Of a stretch of 64,000 bases of DNA, positions 52,453 through 61,094 are shown piece by piece. The translations under genes were made by a program, and so were the position numbers. The DNA is taken from assembly GCF_900113285.1 (NCBI RefSeq), contig NZ_FOOT01000006.1, positions 1 through 64,000 on the forward strand, written 5' to 3'. The notes under the pieces are model-generated. The model worked only from the letters and a program-made list of their open reading frames with translations, was not told the DNA's origin and searched no databases. Position 1 is the stretch's first letter; each line of letters begins with the position of its first letter. Origin of the DNA: Pontibacter chinhatensis (lineage in GTDB: Bacteria > Bacteroidota > Bacteroidia > Cytophagales > Hymenobacteraceae).

Positions 52453-53727
52453 ATGCGCAAGTGGTTCACCCTCTATAGCGACATCCTGTATCTGCACTTT
52501 TCAGAGGCTTTTCTACGCCTCCCGGAAAGTGCCAGGAGTGCCGTATCCCCCCAAAACCCATTGATGCGCCTGCTAAAAATGGCCGGTTATACGGTGGTGC
52601 GCCTCTTGGGCAACCTGTTTGAGTCGGTAGAGCGGCCGGAGAAACTGCGCGGCAAGGTATGGCTGTATGTGGTGAGCCAGAATAATTACGACAGCCTCAA
52701 GTTTATAGAAGAAGCCCTGCCCGATGCTATGTTTGTGGCAGGACAGCGCAAGCAGATTGGCAAGTATAACACAGCGGTAGAGCGCCTTTCGCTGCGACGC
52801 AAGCTGCTGTACTACTATAAGTTGTTGCCGCTGCTCCTTCAATTTTTAAAGTATAAAAAAGCGAGTACGGTTCGTTTTTTCGATGTGCTGTTTGATGCCG
52901 TGGGCTTTTACGAAGTATACTTGCGCAAGCTACAGAAGTATAAACCCCAGGCCATTGTCTTTGCCAACGACCACAACGCCGATGCCCGCGCCTTACTCTT
53001 AGCGGCAAAAAGAATGGGCATCAAAACGGTATACATCCAGCACGCCAGCGTCAGCCCCATGTTCCCGCCGCTGGCTTATGACCTGAACCTGCTGGAGGGG
53101 CAGGATGCGCTGGACAAGTATAAACAATGCGGTCCTGTGGAAGGGAATGTGGAACTGATTGGCATGCCTAAAGCCGACGCCTATGTGCCCTTCCGGAACA
53201 CAAGCGAGGCCATTCAAACCATCGGCATCGGCTGCAACCTGATGGATGACCTGGGAGAAGTAGAAAAATTGCTAACCCTACTCACTGGAGAACTACCTAC
53301 ACTCAAGGTTATACTCCGCCCCCACCCGCGCGACACTCGAAACTTTGGCAAGCTCCAACGTATAAGCCCCCAAATCAGCCTCTCCGACAGCCGCTCGGTG
53401 CCTACCTTTGATTACCTGCGCCAGGTGGATGTGCAGCTTAGTGGCAACTCTGGTATTCACCTCGAGGCGGTGCTGCTCAACGTCTGGTCCATCTTCTACG
53501 ACTTCAACCCGAAGCATAAGTTGGAGGACTATTACGGTTTTGTACAACACGGTTTGATTGATACTGTGGCGGGACCGGAAGAATTAATATTTGTACTCCG
53601 AGAGAATATAGAGCACAAACCCAACGTTTACAGTAGAGCAAGCTACTTTAACGCAACCGTAGGTACCCCATTTGATGGCCGTAGCGCAGAATTGGCGCTG
53701 AGGCACATCCAGGAGTTCCTGCTTTAA
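52453..53727 (+). CDS. Probable GT-B glycosyltransferase, candidate pseudaminyltransferase
   Basis: The protein has 424 residues. I do not recognise a named family. The C-terminal half has TVYIQHASVSPMFPP, VELIGMPKADAY, KVILRPHPRDTRN and LSGNSGIHLEAVLLN. These resemble the CDP-glycerol transferase/Kdo and sialyl-type GT-B enzymes that use CMP- or CDP-donors. The N-terminal half is helical and lysine-rich. It is four bases downstream of pseI and codes on the same strand. A role in transferring pseudaminic acid is inferred from position only. Confidence 0.62.
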   Translation: MRKWFTLYSDILYLHFSEAFLRLPESARSAVSPQNPLMRLLKMAGYTVVRLLGNLFESVERPEKLRGKVWLYVVSQNNYDSLKFIEEALPDAMFVAGQRKQIGKYNTAVERLSLRRKLLYYYKLLPLLLQFLKYKKASTVRFFDVLFDAVGFYEVYLRKLQKYKPQAIVFANDHNADARALLLAAKRMGIKTVYIQHASVSPMFPPLAYDLNLLEGQDALDKYKQCGPVEGNVELIGMPKADAYVPFRNTSEAIQTIGIGCNLMDDLGEVEKLLTLLTGELPTLKVILRPHPRDTRNFGKLQRISPQISLSDSRSVPTFDYLRQVDVQLSGNSGIHLEAVLLNVWSIFYDFNPKHKLEDYYGFVQHGLIDTVAGPEELIFVLRENIEHKPNVYSRASYFNATVGTPFDGRSAELALRHIQEFLL

Positions 53728-53733
53728 TACCAT

Positions 53734-55089
53734 ATGCAATACATCTACGATTATACTTTACAGCACTTCCACCTCCTCTACCCCAAGGCAAAAAGCTTAT
53801 CATTTAACTATGGCTCGGGCGGTGATGCCAAAATCACCATCAAAAAGTATAGCGGCAGCTTCTTTGAGAAAAAGCGCCCGCGTCCGCAGCAGTTTGTCTG
53901 GAAGGAATGGCATGGGGAGAAACTGCCTTTCTTTTTTGAGGAAGACGACCAGGCGGAACTCATCACCTACCACCCGGACGGCTCGGCAAGTATAAACTAC
54001 GATATCATCGCTTCTACCTTTTACCTGCTCAGCGGCTGGCAGGAGTACTACGGTCCGGAGCGCGACCGCTTCAAGCGCTATACGTACAAGGCCAGCGTGC
54101 AGGCAAAGTATAACTTCGTCACCAAACCGGTCGTGAACTACTACTTTGCGATATTGCGTGAGGTGCTGGAGCGGGTTTATGGTTTTACGCTGCAGCACGA
54201 CCACTGGGGCAACAACAGCCTGGCCACCTGCCTCACCTGCGACGTGGACCGGTTGCACTCGGCCTGGCAGGTGGCGGGCAAGCAGCTGCTGTTTCATGCC
54301 AAAGGGCTGGACCTGACAAAGGTGCTGCTGCAAAAGGCCGTGGGGAAAGATGCCTGGAACAACCTGCCTGAGGTGATGGCCACGGCTGAAAAGTATGGCG
54401 CCAAGGCTACTTTCTTTTTCCTGCCCAGCAACCAGCGCTACAACGGGCACCCCAACGCCGACCACGACCTCACCAAGCTGAAGTACCAGCACCTGATGCA
54501 GAAAATCTCGGAGCGTGGGCATGAGGTGGCTTTGCACGGCAGTTTCGGAACGGCCAACGACCTGGTGCAACTGAAGCAGGACCGGAGCAAACTGCCGCTG
54601 CAGCCCCAGGGCAACCGCTTCCACTACCTCTGCTACCAACCCGAAACCACCCCGCAGGTGTTGCAGCAAAGCAACCTGGCCTACGACAGCACGCTGGGCT
54701 TCTCCGAGCACTTCGGTTTCCGCAACTCCTACTGCCACCCCTTCTACCCTTTTGATTTCCAGAACCAAAGGGCACATACGTATTTGGAGCTCCCCCTGCT
54801 GCTGATGGATACCACGCTCTACGATGTGAATTTTATGCACCTGACCCCGCGGGAAGCGCTGGAGAAAGTACAGCCGATGCTGCAGGAGGTAGAGAAGTTC
54901 AAGGGCCTATTCACGCTGCTGTGGCACAACGAGAATTACTCCCGCTACACCGAGTATGCCGTGCCGAAGGGGGAACCCGGCTGGCGCGAGGTGCTGGAGA
55001 AAATCCTGCAGCACCTCAAGTCGGCTGGCGCCACGTTTTATACTTGCGCAGAAGCAGCCGCTATGGCAAAGGCTAATTCTCACCAATAA
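53734..55089 (+). CDS. Polysaccharide deacetylase family protein with DUF7033-like N-terminal domain
   Basis: The protein has 451 residues. The N-terminal ~190 residues (FVWKEWHGEKLPFFFEED, STFYLLSGWQEYYG) resemble DUF7033. The C-terminal part has the NodB-like core LTCDVDRLHSAW, KATFFFLP, HEVALHGSFGT and FTLLWHNENYS. The metal-binding D-x-D and H pattern is kept, so it may be an active de-N-acetylase of a surface polysaccharide. It is six bases downstream of the GT gene. There is no signal peptide, so it would act in the cytoplasm on precursors. Confidence 0.83.
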   Translation: MQYIYDYTLQHFHLLYPKAKSLSFNYGSGGDAKITIKKYSGSFFEKKRPRPQQFVWKEWHGEKLPFFFEEDDQAELITYHPDGSASINYDIIASTFYLLSGWQEYYGPERDRFKRYTYKASVQAKYNFVTKPVVNYYFAILREVLERVYGFTLQHDHWGNNSLATCLTCDVDRLHSAWQVAGKQLLFHAKGLDLTKVLLQKAVGKDAWNNLPEVMATAEKYGAKATFFFLPSNQRYNGHPNADHDLTKLKYQHLMQKISERGHEVALHGSFGTANDLVQLKQDRSKLPLQPQGNRFHYLCYQPETTPQVLQQSNLAYDSTLGFSEHFGFRNSYCHPFYPFDFQNQRAHTYLELPLLLMDTTLYDVNFMHLTPREALEKVQPMLQEVEKFKGLFTLLWHNENYSRYTEYAVPKGEPGWREVLEKILQHLKSAGATFYTCAEAAAMAKANSHQ

Positions 55090-55129
55090 CTAATAACTCA
55101 CAACCAACAACTAAATACCCCGGATTTGC

Positions 55130-55137
55130 TATTTTTG
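55130..55137 (+). promoter_or_regulatory. Bacteroidota -7 box of the flippase gene
   Basis: TATTTTTG matches TAnnTTTG, 20 bases upstream of the ATG at 55158. It suggests the flippase has its own promoter besides read-through from the pse genes. Confidence 0.5.
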
Positions 55138-55157
55138 CGGTTCACCCTGTGTAGCCC

Positions 55158-56645
55158 ATGAGCAGAACCTTACAGCGCGAAGGAATCTGGAACACCACCA
55201 TTTCGTATGCCGGCATCCTGATCGGCTATGTGAACACGGTGCTGCTCTTCCCCAATTTCATGGACGAGGCTGAAGTGGGCCTTACGCGCCTGCTGTTGTC
55301 TATTTCAGTGATGTACGCGCAGTTCTCGGCCCTGGGCTTTGTGAACATGAGCGTGCGCTACTTCCCCTACTTCCGCGACCCGGAAAAGCAGCACAACGGG
55401 TTCCTGTTTCTGCTGCTGTCGGTGCCACTGCTCGGGTTTATACTTTCCACGGCTGTTTTTCTGCTCTGCAAACCGTTGGTGGTCGAGTATTACATCGAGA
55501 ACTCGCCGCTCATCCTCGATTACTATTATTACCTAATTCCGCTTTCGCTGTTCACGCTGCTGTTCAACATGTTCACGGCGTACCTGCGCTCGCTCTATAA
55601 AACCATTGTCTCCTCCTTTGTGCAGGATTTCCTGCTGCGTATTCTTACTACAGTGCTCATCAGCGTGTATGCCCTGGGGGTGATGGAGTTTCACACCTTC
55701 GTACTGCTCTACATCGTGGTGAATTCGGTGGGAGCGCTGGTGCTGGTGGGTTATACCATTTGGCTGAAGCAGCTGCACCTGAAACCCTCGCTGGCAGTGA
55801 TGCGCATTGTGCCGCTCCGCGAGCTATTTTATTATGGCTTTTTCACCTTGCTGGGTAGCATCTCCACAACCATCATCACCACGGTGGACCAAGTGATGAT
55901 TTCCTCCTACAGCCTATCCGACAACGGCATTTATACCACTGCTTTCTTTATGACGAGCGCCATACTTGTTCCTGGTCGTTCCATACTTAAAATTGCGCAC
56001 CCGCAGGTGGCCGAGTTCTGGAAAGAGCGCAACATGCAAGGCATAGGTACCCTCTACCAGCACGTGACAATGATTAACCTGATTGTGGGGCTGCTGCTCT
56101 TTATCGGTATCTGGGCCAATATCGACAACCTTTACGACTTTATGCCCGAGAGTTACCGCAGCGGCAAGTACGTGGTGCTGTTCCTGGCGTTGGCCCGCTT
56201 GGTGGACTTGGCAACCAGCCTGAACGGAGCCATCTTAGCCACTTCGGATAAGTATAAATGGGACCTGGGCTTTAACGTGGTGCTGGCCGGCCTCACCATC
56301 TGGACGAACTGGTACTTTATTCCGCGGTACGGCATTGAGGGGGCAGCTTTTGCTTCGATGTTATCGCTGGTTTTCATGAACCTGGCGCGCCTGCTCTTTG
56401 TGAAGGTTATCTACCACATCCAGCCCTTTACCTGGCACGCCCTGGCTATCACGGCCATCGCGGCGGCCACACTGGGAGCCTCCTACCTGCTGCCCTACCT
56501 CGGCAACGTGTTCCTCGACATCATCGTGCGCTCGCTGCTGATTACGGCTCTTTACCTGGGGCTGGCCCTCAACCTGAACATCTATCCCGAAATGAACGCC
56601 TGGCTCCGCAAAGTAATTTTCGGCATCACCGGCTGGAAGTTGTAA
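55158..56645 (+). CDS. Wzx-type polysaccharide flippase
   Basis: The protein has 495 residues with about 12-14 membrane helices and no soluble domain. The N terminus SYAGILIGYVNTVLLFPNFM and the later helix SISTTIITTVDQVMISSYSL are typical of the oligosaccharide flippase family (MOP superfamily). It would translocate lipid-linked glycan units across the inner membrane, most likely for the pseudaminic-acid-containing polymer made by its neighbours. It is 68 bp downstream of the deacetylase. Confidence 0.9.
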   Translation: MSRTLQREGIWNTTISYAGILIGYVNTVLLFPNFMDEAEVGLTRLLLSISVMYAQFSALGFVNMSVRYFPYFRDPEKQHNGFLFLLLSVPLLGFILSTAVFLLCKPLVVEYYIENSPLILDYYYYLIPLSLFTLLFNMFTAYLRSLYKTIVSSFVQDFLLRILTTVLISVYALGVMEFHTFVLLYIVVNSVGALVLVGYTIWLKQLHLKPSLAVMRIVPLRELFYYGFFTLLGSISTTIITTVDQVMISSYSLSDNGIYTTAFFMTSAILVPGRSILKIAHPQVAEFWKERNMQGIGTLYQHVTMINLIVGLLLFIGIWANIDNLYDFMPESYRSGKYVVLFLALARLVDLATSLNGAILATSDKYKWDLGFNVVLAGLTIWTNWYFIPRYGIEGAAFASMLSLVFMNLARLLFVKVIYHIQPFTWHALAITAIAAATLGASYLLPYLGNVFLDIIVRSLLITALYLGLALNLNIYPEMNAWLRKVIFGITGWKL

Positions 56646-56843
56646 TTCCTTGCTCGTTATTGGTTGTTAGTTGTCTGAATCAGGATTTTCAGGATTAAAG
56701 GATGTACAGGATTCATTCATTCCTACCTATCTATACAAATTCACTTGCTTTGCGTGTACTGTACTCCCTCGCTTGCCTCTGACAAGCGAGAGTTATCAGG
56801 CGGCGTCTCGACGTCACTAATACCCGAGGATAAAATATAAATT

Positions 56844-56888
56844 GGCCAGAGGCCAGTCAATGTCACACACTCGCCAGAGGCGAGCGAG
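56844..56888. repeat. Double mini-hairpin repeat, copy 2
   Basis: GGCCAGAGGCC (56844-56854) and CTCGCCAGAGGCGAG (56870-56884) repeat the pair at 32232-32276, including the linking CACACA and the trailing CGAGCGAG-like sequence. Confidence 0.75.
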
Positions 56889-56948
56889 AGCACAACTTTA
56901 TAACTCTCTAACTTTTCAACCTTCTAACTTCCAAACTTTCTAACTCTT

Positions 56949-56970
56949 GAGACGCAACGTATTGCGTCTC
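56949..56970. repeat. Short palindrome GAGACGCAA-TTGCGTCTC
   Basis: Two 9-bp perfect arms with a 4-base loop (CGTA). It resembles short palindromes that are widely scattered in Bacteroidota intergenic DNA; that comparison is from memory. Confidence 0.65.
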
Positions 56971-57008
56971 TACAACTCCCAAACTCTCTAACTCTTAAAC
57001 TCCGAATC

Positions 57009-58130
57009 TCAGCTATTCTGCTTAACATAATTTAGCACATGCAAACAGATATAAGCCAATTGGTCCTCCTTCAGCTCCGAGTGCATGGGCAAGGACAAGA
57101 CACTCTCGCTCAGCAGCTCCGCCACCGGAAAGTCACCGGGTTTATACTTACCGGAAGTATACTTTTCCAGCAGGTGCAGCGGCTGCGGGTAATAGACGGC
57201 GCTTGGGATAAAGTTATCGCTCAGGTGTTGTTGCAGCCCGTTACGTACTTCAGGCGCTACTTGGATGGTATACTGGTGGTAAGTCTGCGAGCTGTAGGTA
57301 GCCCGCTGCGGTGCCTGCACCAGTTCGGTTTCGGCAAAAGCGTTGTCGTAAAAACGGGCAATCTCCTGCCGCGCCTCATTATATTCGTCTGTATACTTTA
57401 GCTTCACATCCAGCATGGCCGCCTGCAGCGTGTCCAGCCGTGAGTTGAAAGTATACCTTCCGTTCCTGCCGTTTTGGGAGATTTGCTGCATTCGCTCCGC
57501 CAGTTCCGTCTGCTTTGTAAAAGCCGCGCCGCCTTCACCGGAATCTAACAGAGGCTTTGTCGGAAAGAAGGAAGTATAGCCCACTTGACCGATAGCGCCT
57601 GCTTTCCGCTCCTTTTCATCCTCCCCAACATAAACTGCCCCCAGCGCCTGCGTCACATCCTCCACCAGCCAACGTTTATACTTTTGGGCCAGCTCCAACA
57701 GCTCCTGCATCGGCGCGCACTGCCCGAATTGATGCACTGCCACAATCGCTCCAGTAGCAGGTGTAATATGTCGCTCTACTGAGGCAGGGTCGAGTGTGAA
57801 AGTTTGCGCATCCACATCTGCAAATACCGGCTGCAAGCCTGCCGCAGCCACTGTTGCTGCGATGGCCTCGTGGCCAAAAGCAGGAAGTATAACTTCCGTG
57901 TCGACGGGCAATTGCAGGGATAGCAAAGCTAGTTGCAGAGCATCGGCACCGTTGGCACAAGGCGTGGCGTGCTGCACCTGTAAATAGTTAACTATACTTT
58001 CTGCAAAAGCCTGCACCTGCTGCCCCTCCTCCATTCCCATACTTGCCATCACCGTGCTGAAAGCGGCATCAAGCTCGGGCTTCAGTTTGGCATACAGGGC
58101 TTTGGTGGAGGTCATTTTAATATCTTCCAT
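57009..58130 (-). CDS. DegT/DnrJ/EryC1/StrS-type aminotransferase
   Basis: The protein has about 373 residues. The fold type I PLP pattern is CANGADALQLALLSL, FGHEAIAATVAAAGLQPVFAD, LVEDVTQALGA and the Lys in YTSFFPTKPLLDSGEGG. Relatives usually have PTKNLG-YGDGG there, so the segment after the Lys is unusual. It would make an amino sugar or the precursor of one. It is convergent with the flippase gene, so it is a possible extra glycan gene, but no partner is adjacent. Confidence 0.87.
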   Translation of the reverse strand: MEDIKMTSTKALYAKLKPELDAAFSTVMASMGMEEGQQVQAFAESIVNYLQVQHATPCANGADALQLALLSLQLPVDTEVILPAFGHEAIAATVAAAGLQPVFADVDAQTFTLDPASVERHITPATGAIVAVHQFGQCAPMQELLELAQKYKRWLVEDVTQALGAVYVGEDEKERKAGAIGQVGYTSFFPTKPLLDSGEGGAAFTKQTELAERMQQISQNGRNGRYTFNSRLDTLQAAMLDVKLKYTDEYNEARQEIARFYDNAFAETELVQAPQRATYSSQTYHQYTIQVAPEVRNGLQQHLSDNFIPSAVYYPQPLHLLEKYTSGKYKPGDFPVAELLSESVLSLPMHSELKEDQLAYICLHVLNYVKQNS

Positions 58131-58318
58131 CGTAATGAATCAGGGCTGATGATACACAAATATAAGGAAGGCTTTAAGCAAAGGTTATCGAAGAGGAAAA
58201 GTATACCCCCTGGCACTACCGGCATCTATACTTGTTTCCACCCCAAAAACGGTGCAATTATCTAAAGTTATACTTTACCTGATTTATCAAAGTATAATAG
58301 CACGAACACATTATAATC

Positions 58319-58360
58319 AAAAAAGCCTCAGCCATATTTTAATATGACTGAGGCTTTTTT
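58319..58360. terminator. Intrinsic terminator of ftsE
   Basis: AAAAAAGCCTCAG and CTGAGGCTTTTTT form a 13-bp stem with a 16-base inner stem/loop. T runs occur on both strands. It lies 30 bp beyond the ftsE stop at 58390. Confidence 0.9.
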
Positions 58361-58389
58361 GCAAAGTATAAATCCTTAAAGTATAAGCC

Positions 58390-59103
58390 TTACTGATAAC
58401 CGTTTACCAGGTTGAACTCCTCTACCTTAGAGTCCAGCACGCGGCCGTCCTCGCACTTGAGCACGCGCTGCGGATAGCGCTGGATGATCTCATAGTTGTG
58501 CGTGGCCATCAGCACAGCCGTACCGTGGTTGTTAATTTCCTGGAAAAGCTTCATGATACCGTCGGCTACGGCCGGATCCAGGTTACCGGTAGGCTCATCG
58601 GCAAAAAGTATAACAGGCTCGTTTAGCAGGGCTCGCGCCACCACCACACGCTGTTGCTCCCCACCCGAAAGCTGGTGGGGCATTTTGTTGGCCGCTGCAT
58701 CCAAACCCACACGCATTAATACTTCCGAAATACGCTGCTTGCGCTTCGACTTGTCGCTCCAGCCGGTTGCCTTCAGCACAAAAGCCAGGTTTTCGGCCAC
58801 CGTGCGGTCGAAGAGTAACTGGAAATCCTGGAAAATGATGCCGAGCTTGCGGCGCAGAAAAGGGATTTGCTTGCGGCGCAGCTTGCCCAACTGGAATTCA
58901 GCCACGGCAGCGTTTCCCGTCTGCAGAGGCAGGTCGGCGTAAAGGGTTTTCAGCAGCGAGCTTTTACCGCTTCCTGTGCGGCCCACCAGGTACACAAACT
59001 CCCCTTTCTCCACGTCAAAATTCACATTGCTCAGCACAGTCTGCACATCCTGGTAAATCGTGACGTCGCGCAACGACACCACCGGCGAAGAGGAAAAACT
59101 CAT
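58390..59103 (-). CDS. ftsE: Cell division ATP-binding protein FtsE
   Basis: The protein has 237 residues and is an ABC ATPase. Walker A is GRTGSGKSSLLK, the Q loop FQDFQLLFDRTV, the signature LSGGEQQRVVVARAL, Walker B VILFADEPTGNLD and the switch His in ATHNYE. LGIIFQDFQLL is characteristic of FtsE. Its partner FtsX is not in the window. It is 9 bp downstream of the small protein and likely in one unit with it and the aldolase gene. Confidence 0.9.
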   Translation of the reverse strand: MSFSSSPVVSLRDVTIYQDVQTVLSNVNFDVEKGEFVYLVGRTGSGKSSLLKTLYADLPLQTGNAAVAEFQLGKLRRKQIPFLRRKLGIIFQDFQLLFDRTVAENLAFVLKATGWSDKSKRKQRISEVLMRVGLDAAANKMPHQLSGGEQQRVVVARALLNEPVILFADEPTGNLDPAVADGIMKLFQEINNHGTAVLMATHNYEIIQRYPQRVLKCEDGRVLDSKVEEFNLVNGYQ

Positions 59104-59112
59104 ACGTACGCT

Positions 59113-59316
59113 TTAAATATCTAATTTCTGTAGTTTACCGAACTCAAGCGAGTCTATCAGGGCGGCCAGGGCTTCTTCTTTGCCCTCCAAACCATACCTG
59201 TCGAGGTTCTTGAGCGGACGATCAGCTCTAAAGTAGGCTATCAACACAAAATTCTCATCGCGGAGCTGTATGTAGTCCGGAATTTTGGCCTTGCCCTTAA
59301 CTTTGATGATATACAT
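59113..59316 (-). CDS. Small conserved protein, unknown function
   Basis: The protein has about 67 residues. The sequence KVKGKAKIPDYIQLRDENF and the acidic C terminus suggest a compact alpha/beta protein. I do not recognise a family, though small proteins with this neighbourhood (fsa on one side, ftsE on the other) occur in related Bacteroidota as I recall. The ATG at 59316 is chosen; the longer start at 59379 would read through an inverted repeat. Confidence 0.65.
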   Translation of the reverse strand: MYIIKVKGKAKIPDYIQLRDENFVLIAYFRADRPLKNLDRYGLEGKEEALAALIDSLEFGKLQKLDI

Positions 59317-59324
59317 CTTATGGA

Positions 59325-59393
59325 ATGAGTAATTAATAATGATGAATGTGTAAGAGTCGCATTTTGATGCATTACCCATTCATCATTACTCAT
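59325..59393. repeat. Inverted repeat of TGAGTAAT/ATGATGAATG words, copy 2
   Basis: ATGAGTAATTAATAATGATG-type sequence (59325-59348) faces CATTCATCATTACTCAT (59377-59393). It matches the pair at 47914-48014 and lies between fsa and the small protein, where it may weaken read-through. Confidence 0.65.
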
Positions 59394-59399
59394 CAATAC

Positions 59400-60056
59400 T
59401 TATTTGTTACCTTTTGCGTGATCTGACAGGAATTTCTCCAGGCCAATATCCGTCAGCGGGTGCTTCAGCAGACCTGTGATTACGTTCAGCGGGCAGGTTA
59501 CCACATCGGCTCCCACCTCGGCACACTGCACCAGGTGGATTACGTGGCGCACCGAAGCCGCCAGCACCTGCGTCTGGTAACCGTAGTTGCCGTAAATGTG
59601 CACAATCTGGTCAATCAGCTGCATGCCTTCCGTGGAAACATCATCCAGGCGACCGATAAAAGGCGACACATAGGTGGCACCGGCTTTGGCGGCAAGTAGC
59701 GCCTGGCCAGCAGAGAAAACGAGCGTACAGTTAGTTTTAATGCCCTTTTCGCTGAAATAGCGGATCGCTTTTACGCCGTCGCGGATCATGGGAACCTTCA
59801 CTACGATGTTGGGGTGCAGTTCGGCCAGGAACTCTCCTTCACGGATAATCCCTTCATAATCCGTCGCAATTACCTCGGCGCTAATGTCACCATCCACGAT
59901 TTCGCAGATTTTCTTGTAGTGCGCAATGATGTTGTCGTGGCCCGTAATGCCTTCTTTGGCCATCAGCGAGGGGTTGGTAGTTACACCATCCAGTACGCCC
60001 AGGTCATGTGCCTCCTTGATTTCATCCAGGTTGGCTGTATCGATAAAGAATTTCAT
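59400..60056 (-). CDS. fsa: Fructose-6-phosphate aldolase / transaldolase (TalC-FSA type)
   Basis: The protein has 218 residues. [16 protein letters not shown] is the classical start, with [13 protein letters not shown] and the Schiff-base Lys in [22 protein letters not shown]. The end [13 protein letters not shown] fits the short TalC/FSA group. It is a decameric cytoplasmic enzyme. Sequence alone does not distinguish aldolase from transaldolase activity. It is upstream of the small protein and ftsE on the same strand. Confidence 0.93.
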   Translation of the reverse strand: MKFFIDTANLDEIKEAHDLGVLDGVTTNPSLMAKEGITGHDNIIAHYKKICEIVDGDISAEVIATDYEGIIREGEFLAELHPNIVVKVPMIRDGVKAIRYFSEKGIKTNCTLVFSAGQALLAAKAGATYVSPFIGRLDDVSTEGMQLIDQIVHIYGNYGYQTQVLAASVRHVIHLVQCAEVGADVVTCPLNVITGLLKHPLTDIGLEKFLSDHAKGNK

Positions 60057-60158
60057 AGTCCCAGATACTATATGTTATACTTACAAAGCTAAAGTATTAA
60101 TCCAGAATCCGGAAAGAAATGTGTGAAATTTGCGGGGTGCAAAAGTTGAGGTAGGGGC

Positions 60159-60260
60159 AAAAAAAAGTGGCAAACCAACATCGCGCCGCTTCAACCACCT
60201 ACCCTTGCTACCTTCCGGTCCTGGGGGAGTTCAGCGGGAGCTGGCCGTGCCGATTTGCCG
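60159..60260 (-). ncRNA. ffs: Signal recognition particle RNA (4.5S type)
   Basis: On the minus strand the sequence CCAGGACCGGAAGGTAGCAA is the Ffh-binding apical region (conserved core GGACCGGAAGGWAGCA). The flanking strands pair: GGCAAA at 60254-60259 with TTTGCC at 60169-60174 closes the end. The transcript ends in a run of eight T (60159-60166). A -7 box TACTTTTG and a TTG 19 bases further upstream precede it. Size is about 95-100 nt, a bacterial 4.5S form without Alu domain. It partners Ffh at 42004-43338. Confidence 0.92.
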
Positions 60261-60263
60261 TTA

Positions 60264-60271
60264 CAAAAGTA
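60264..60271 (-). promoter_or_regulatory. Bacteroidota -7 box of the SRP RNA gene
   Basis: TACTTTTG on the minus strand, with a -33-like TTG 19 bases upstream. The position fits the 5' end of the RNA at about 60258-60260. Confidence 0.65.
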
Positions 60272-60378
60272 CGAAGAATATCTTCAAGTGCAAGCTCAAA
60301 GTATAAAAAATAAGTATTAAAGATCAGTTTAATGGGGATGCTGCTGATGGTGAAAGGATTAAAAATTGTCTGCACCAG

Positions 60379-60850
60379 GATTTACGGGATTAAAGGATAA
60401 GTGAGATTGCAATGCCGGGTCCAACCACCCCTGCCCCTCCTTGGCTAAGGCGGGGAATTATCACCCCACCCCTGCCCTCCCCTAAAAACAGGGGAGGGAG
60501 TTTATACTTGCTCCTTTCCTTGTCATCTCGAGTTGCACGAGAGATCTATCGGGAATTCTATTCAGATCTCTCCCGGTGGTCGAGATGACAGCAGTGGCAG
60601 CGGCTATCGATTCTATTCCCAGTTTTTCCGGGAGGCGCCTATGCGAGTTTTTCCGGTGCCGCAGGCAGCCCGAGGCACGAGGGCAGGAAAAGCTCCCAGC
60701 GCCGAGCGGGAAAACGAGGCCTCCCGGCCTAGGAGGGCACCAAAGCAGGAGATGAAACGGGACGTTTGTGGGAACTAGAGGATGAACAGGAGCTAGTAAG
60801 GATAGCCTGGTTCGAGAGGACGGGAGCTGTGGCTAGGAAAGTATAAACCA
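60379..60850 (+). repeat. Composite intergenic repeat, copy 4
   Basis: It lies between the SRP RNA and guaA. Blocks in order are CAGGATTTACGGGATTAAAG, CGGGTCCAACCACCCCTG, TTGGCTAAGGCGGGGA, TTGTCATCTCGAGTTGCACG, CAGATCTCTCCC and TCGAGATGACAGCAGTGG. Then follow CAGCCCGAGGCACGAGGGCA, GAGGCCTCCCGGCC and AGAGGATGAACAGGAGC. A run of AAGTATA copies follows at 60839-60940. Compared with the 41255 copy it lacks the CCCCCTACCCCCTTCAAAGG block. Confidence 0.82.
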
Positions 60851-61083
60851 CCAAGTATAAAAGTATAAATCGGCAAGTATAAAAGTCACGAGCTACAAGC
60901 TCGCGCCAGCGAAAATAAAGTATGAATCGCCAAGTATTAAGTATAGGTAAATGGCTCAACAATTCCGGATATCAAGACCTGCGCCGGATAGGAGAAACTT
61001 GCGAGTATGGGTATTCCGGCACTTGGAATCAATCCCAATAGAGTAAACATCAAAATAAATTGCCTAATACCCCCAAACTACCT
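60851..61083. other. Non-coding tail before guaA
   Basis: No gene. It contains about six AAGTATA-type words, then about 110 bases of ordinary AT-balanced DNA leading to the guaA promoter. Confidence 0.55.
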
Positions 61084-61091
61084 TACCTTTG
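61084..61091 (+). promoter_or_regulatory. Bacteroidota -7 box directly before guaA
   Basis: TACCTTTG ends four bases upstream of the ATG at 61095. With a usual -7 to +1 distance the transcript would begin at or next to the ATG, implying a leaderless or very short-leader mRNA. Confidence 0.5.
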
Positions 61092-61094
61092 CAC

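Larger units (their letters stand above)
56646..57008. other. Intergenic mosaic of short repeats
   Basis: No gene is supported here. It holds CAGGATTTTCAGGATTAAAG (56683-56702), related to sequence at 60379-60398, and the double mini-hairpin (56844-56884). It also holds TTCTAACTT-type runs and the palindrome GAGACGCAACGTATTGCGTC (56949-56968). Confidence 0.65.

Noticed and set aside
53800..54840. 346-codon minus-strand frame
   Set aside because: It is antisense to the deacetylase gene and lacks any known motif.
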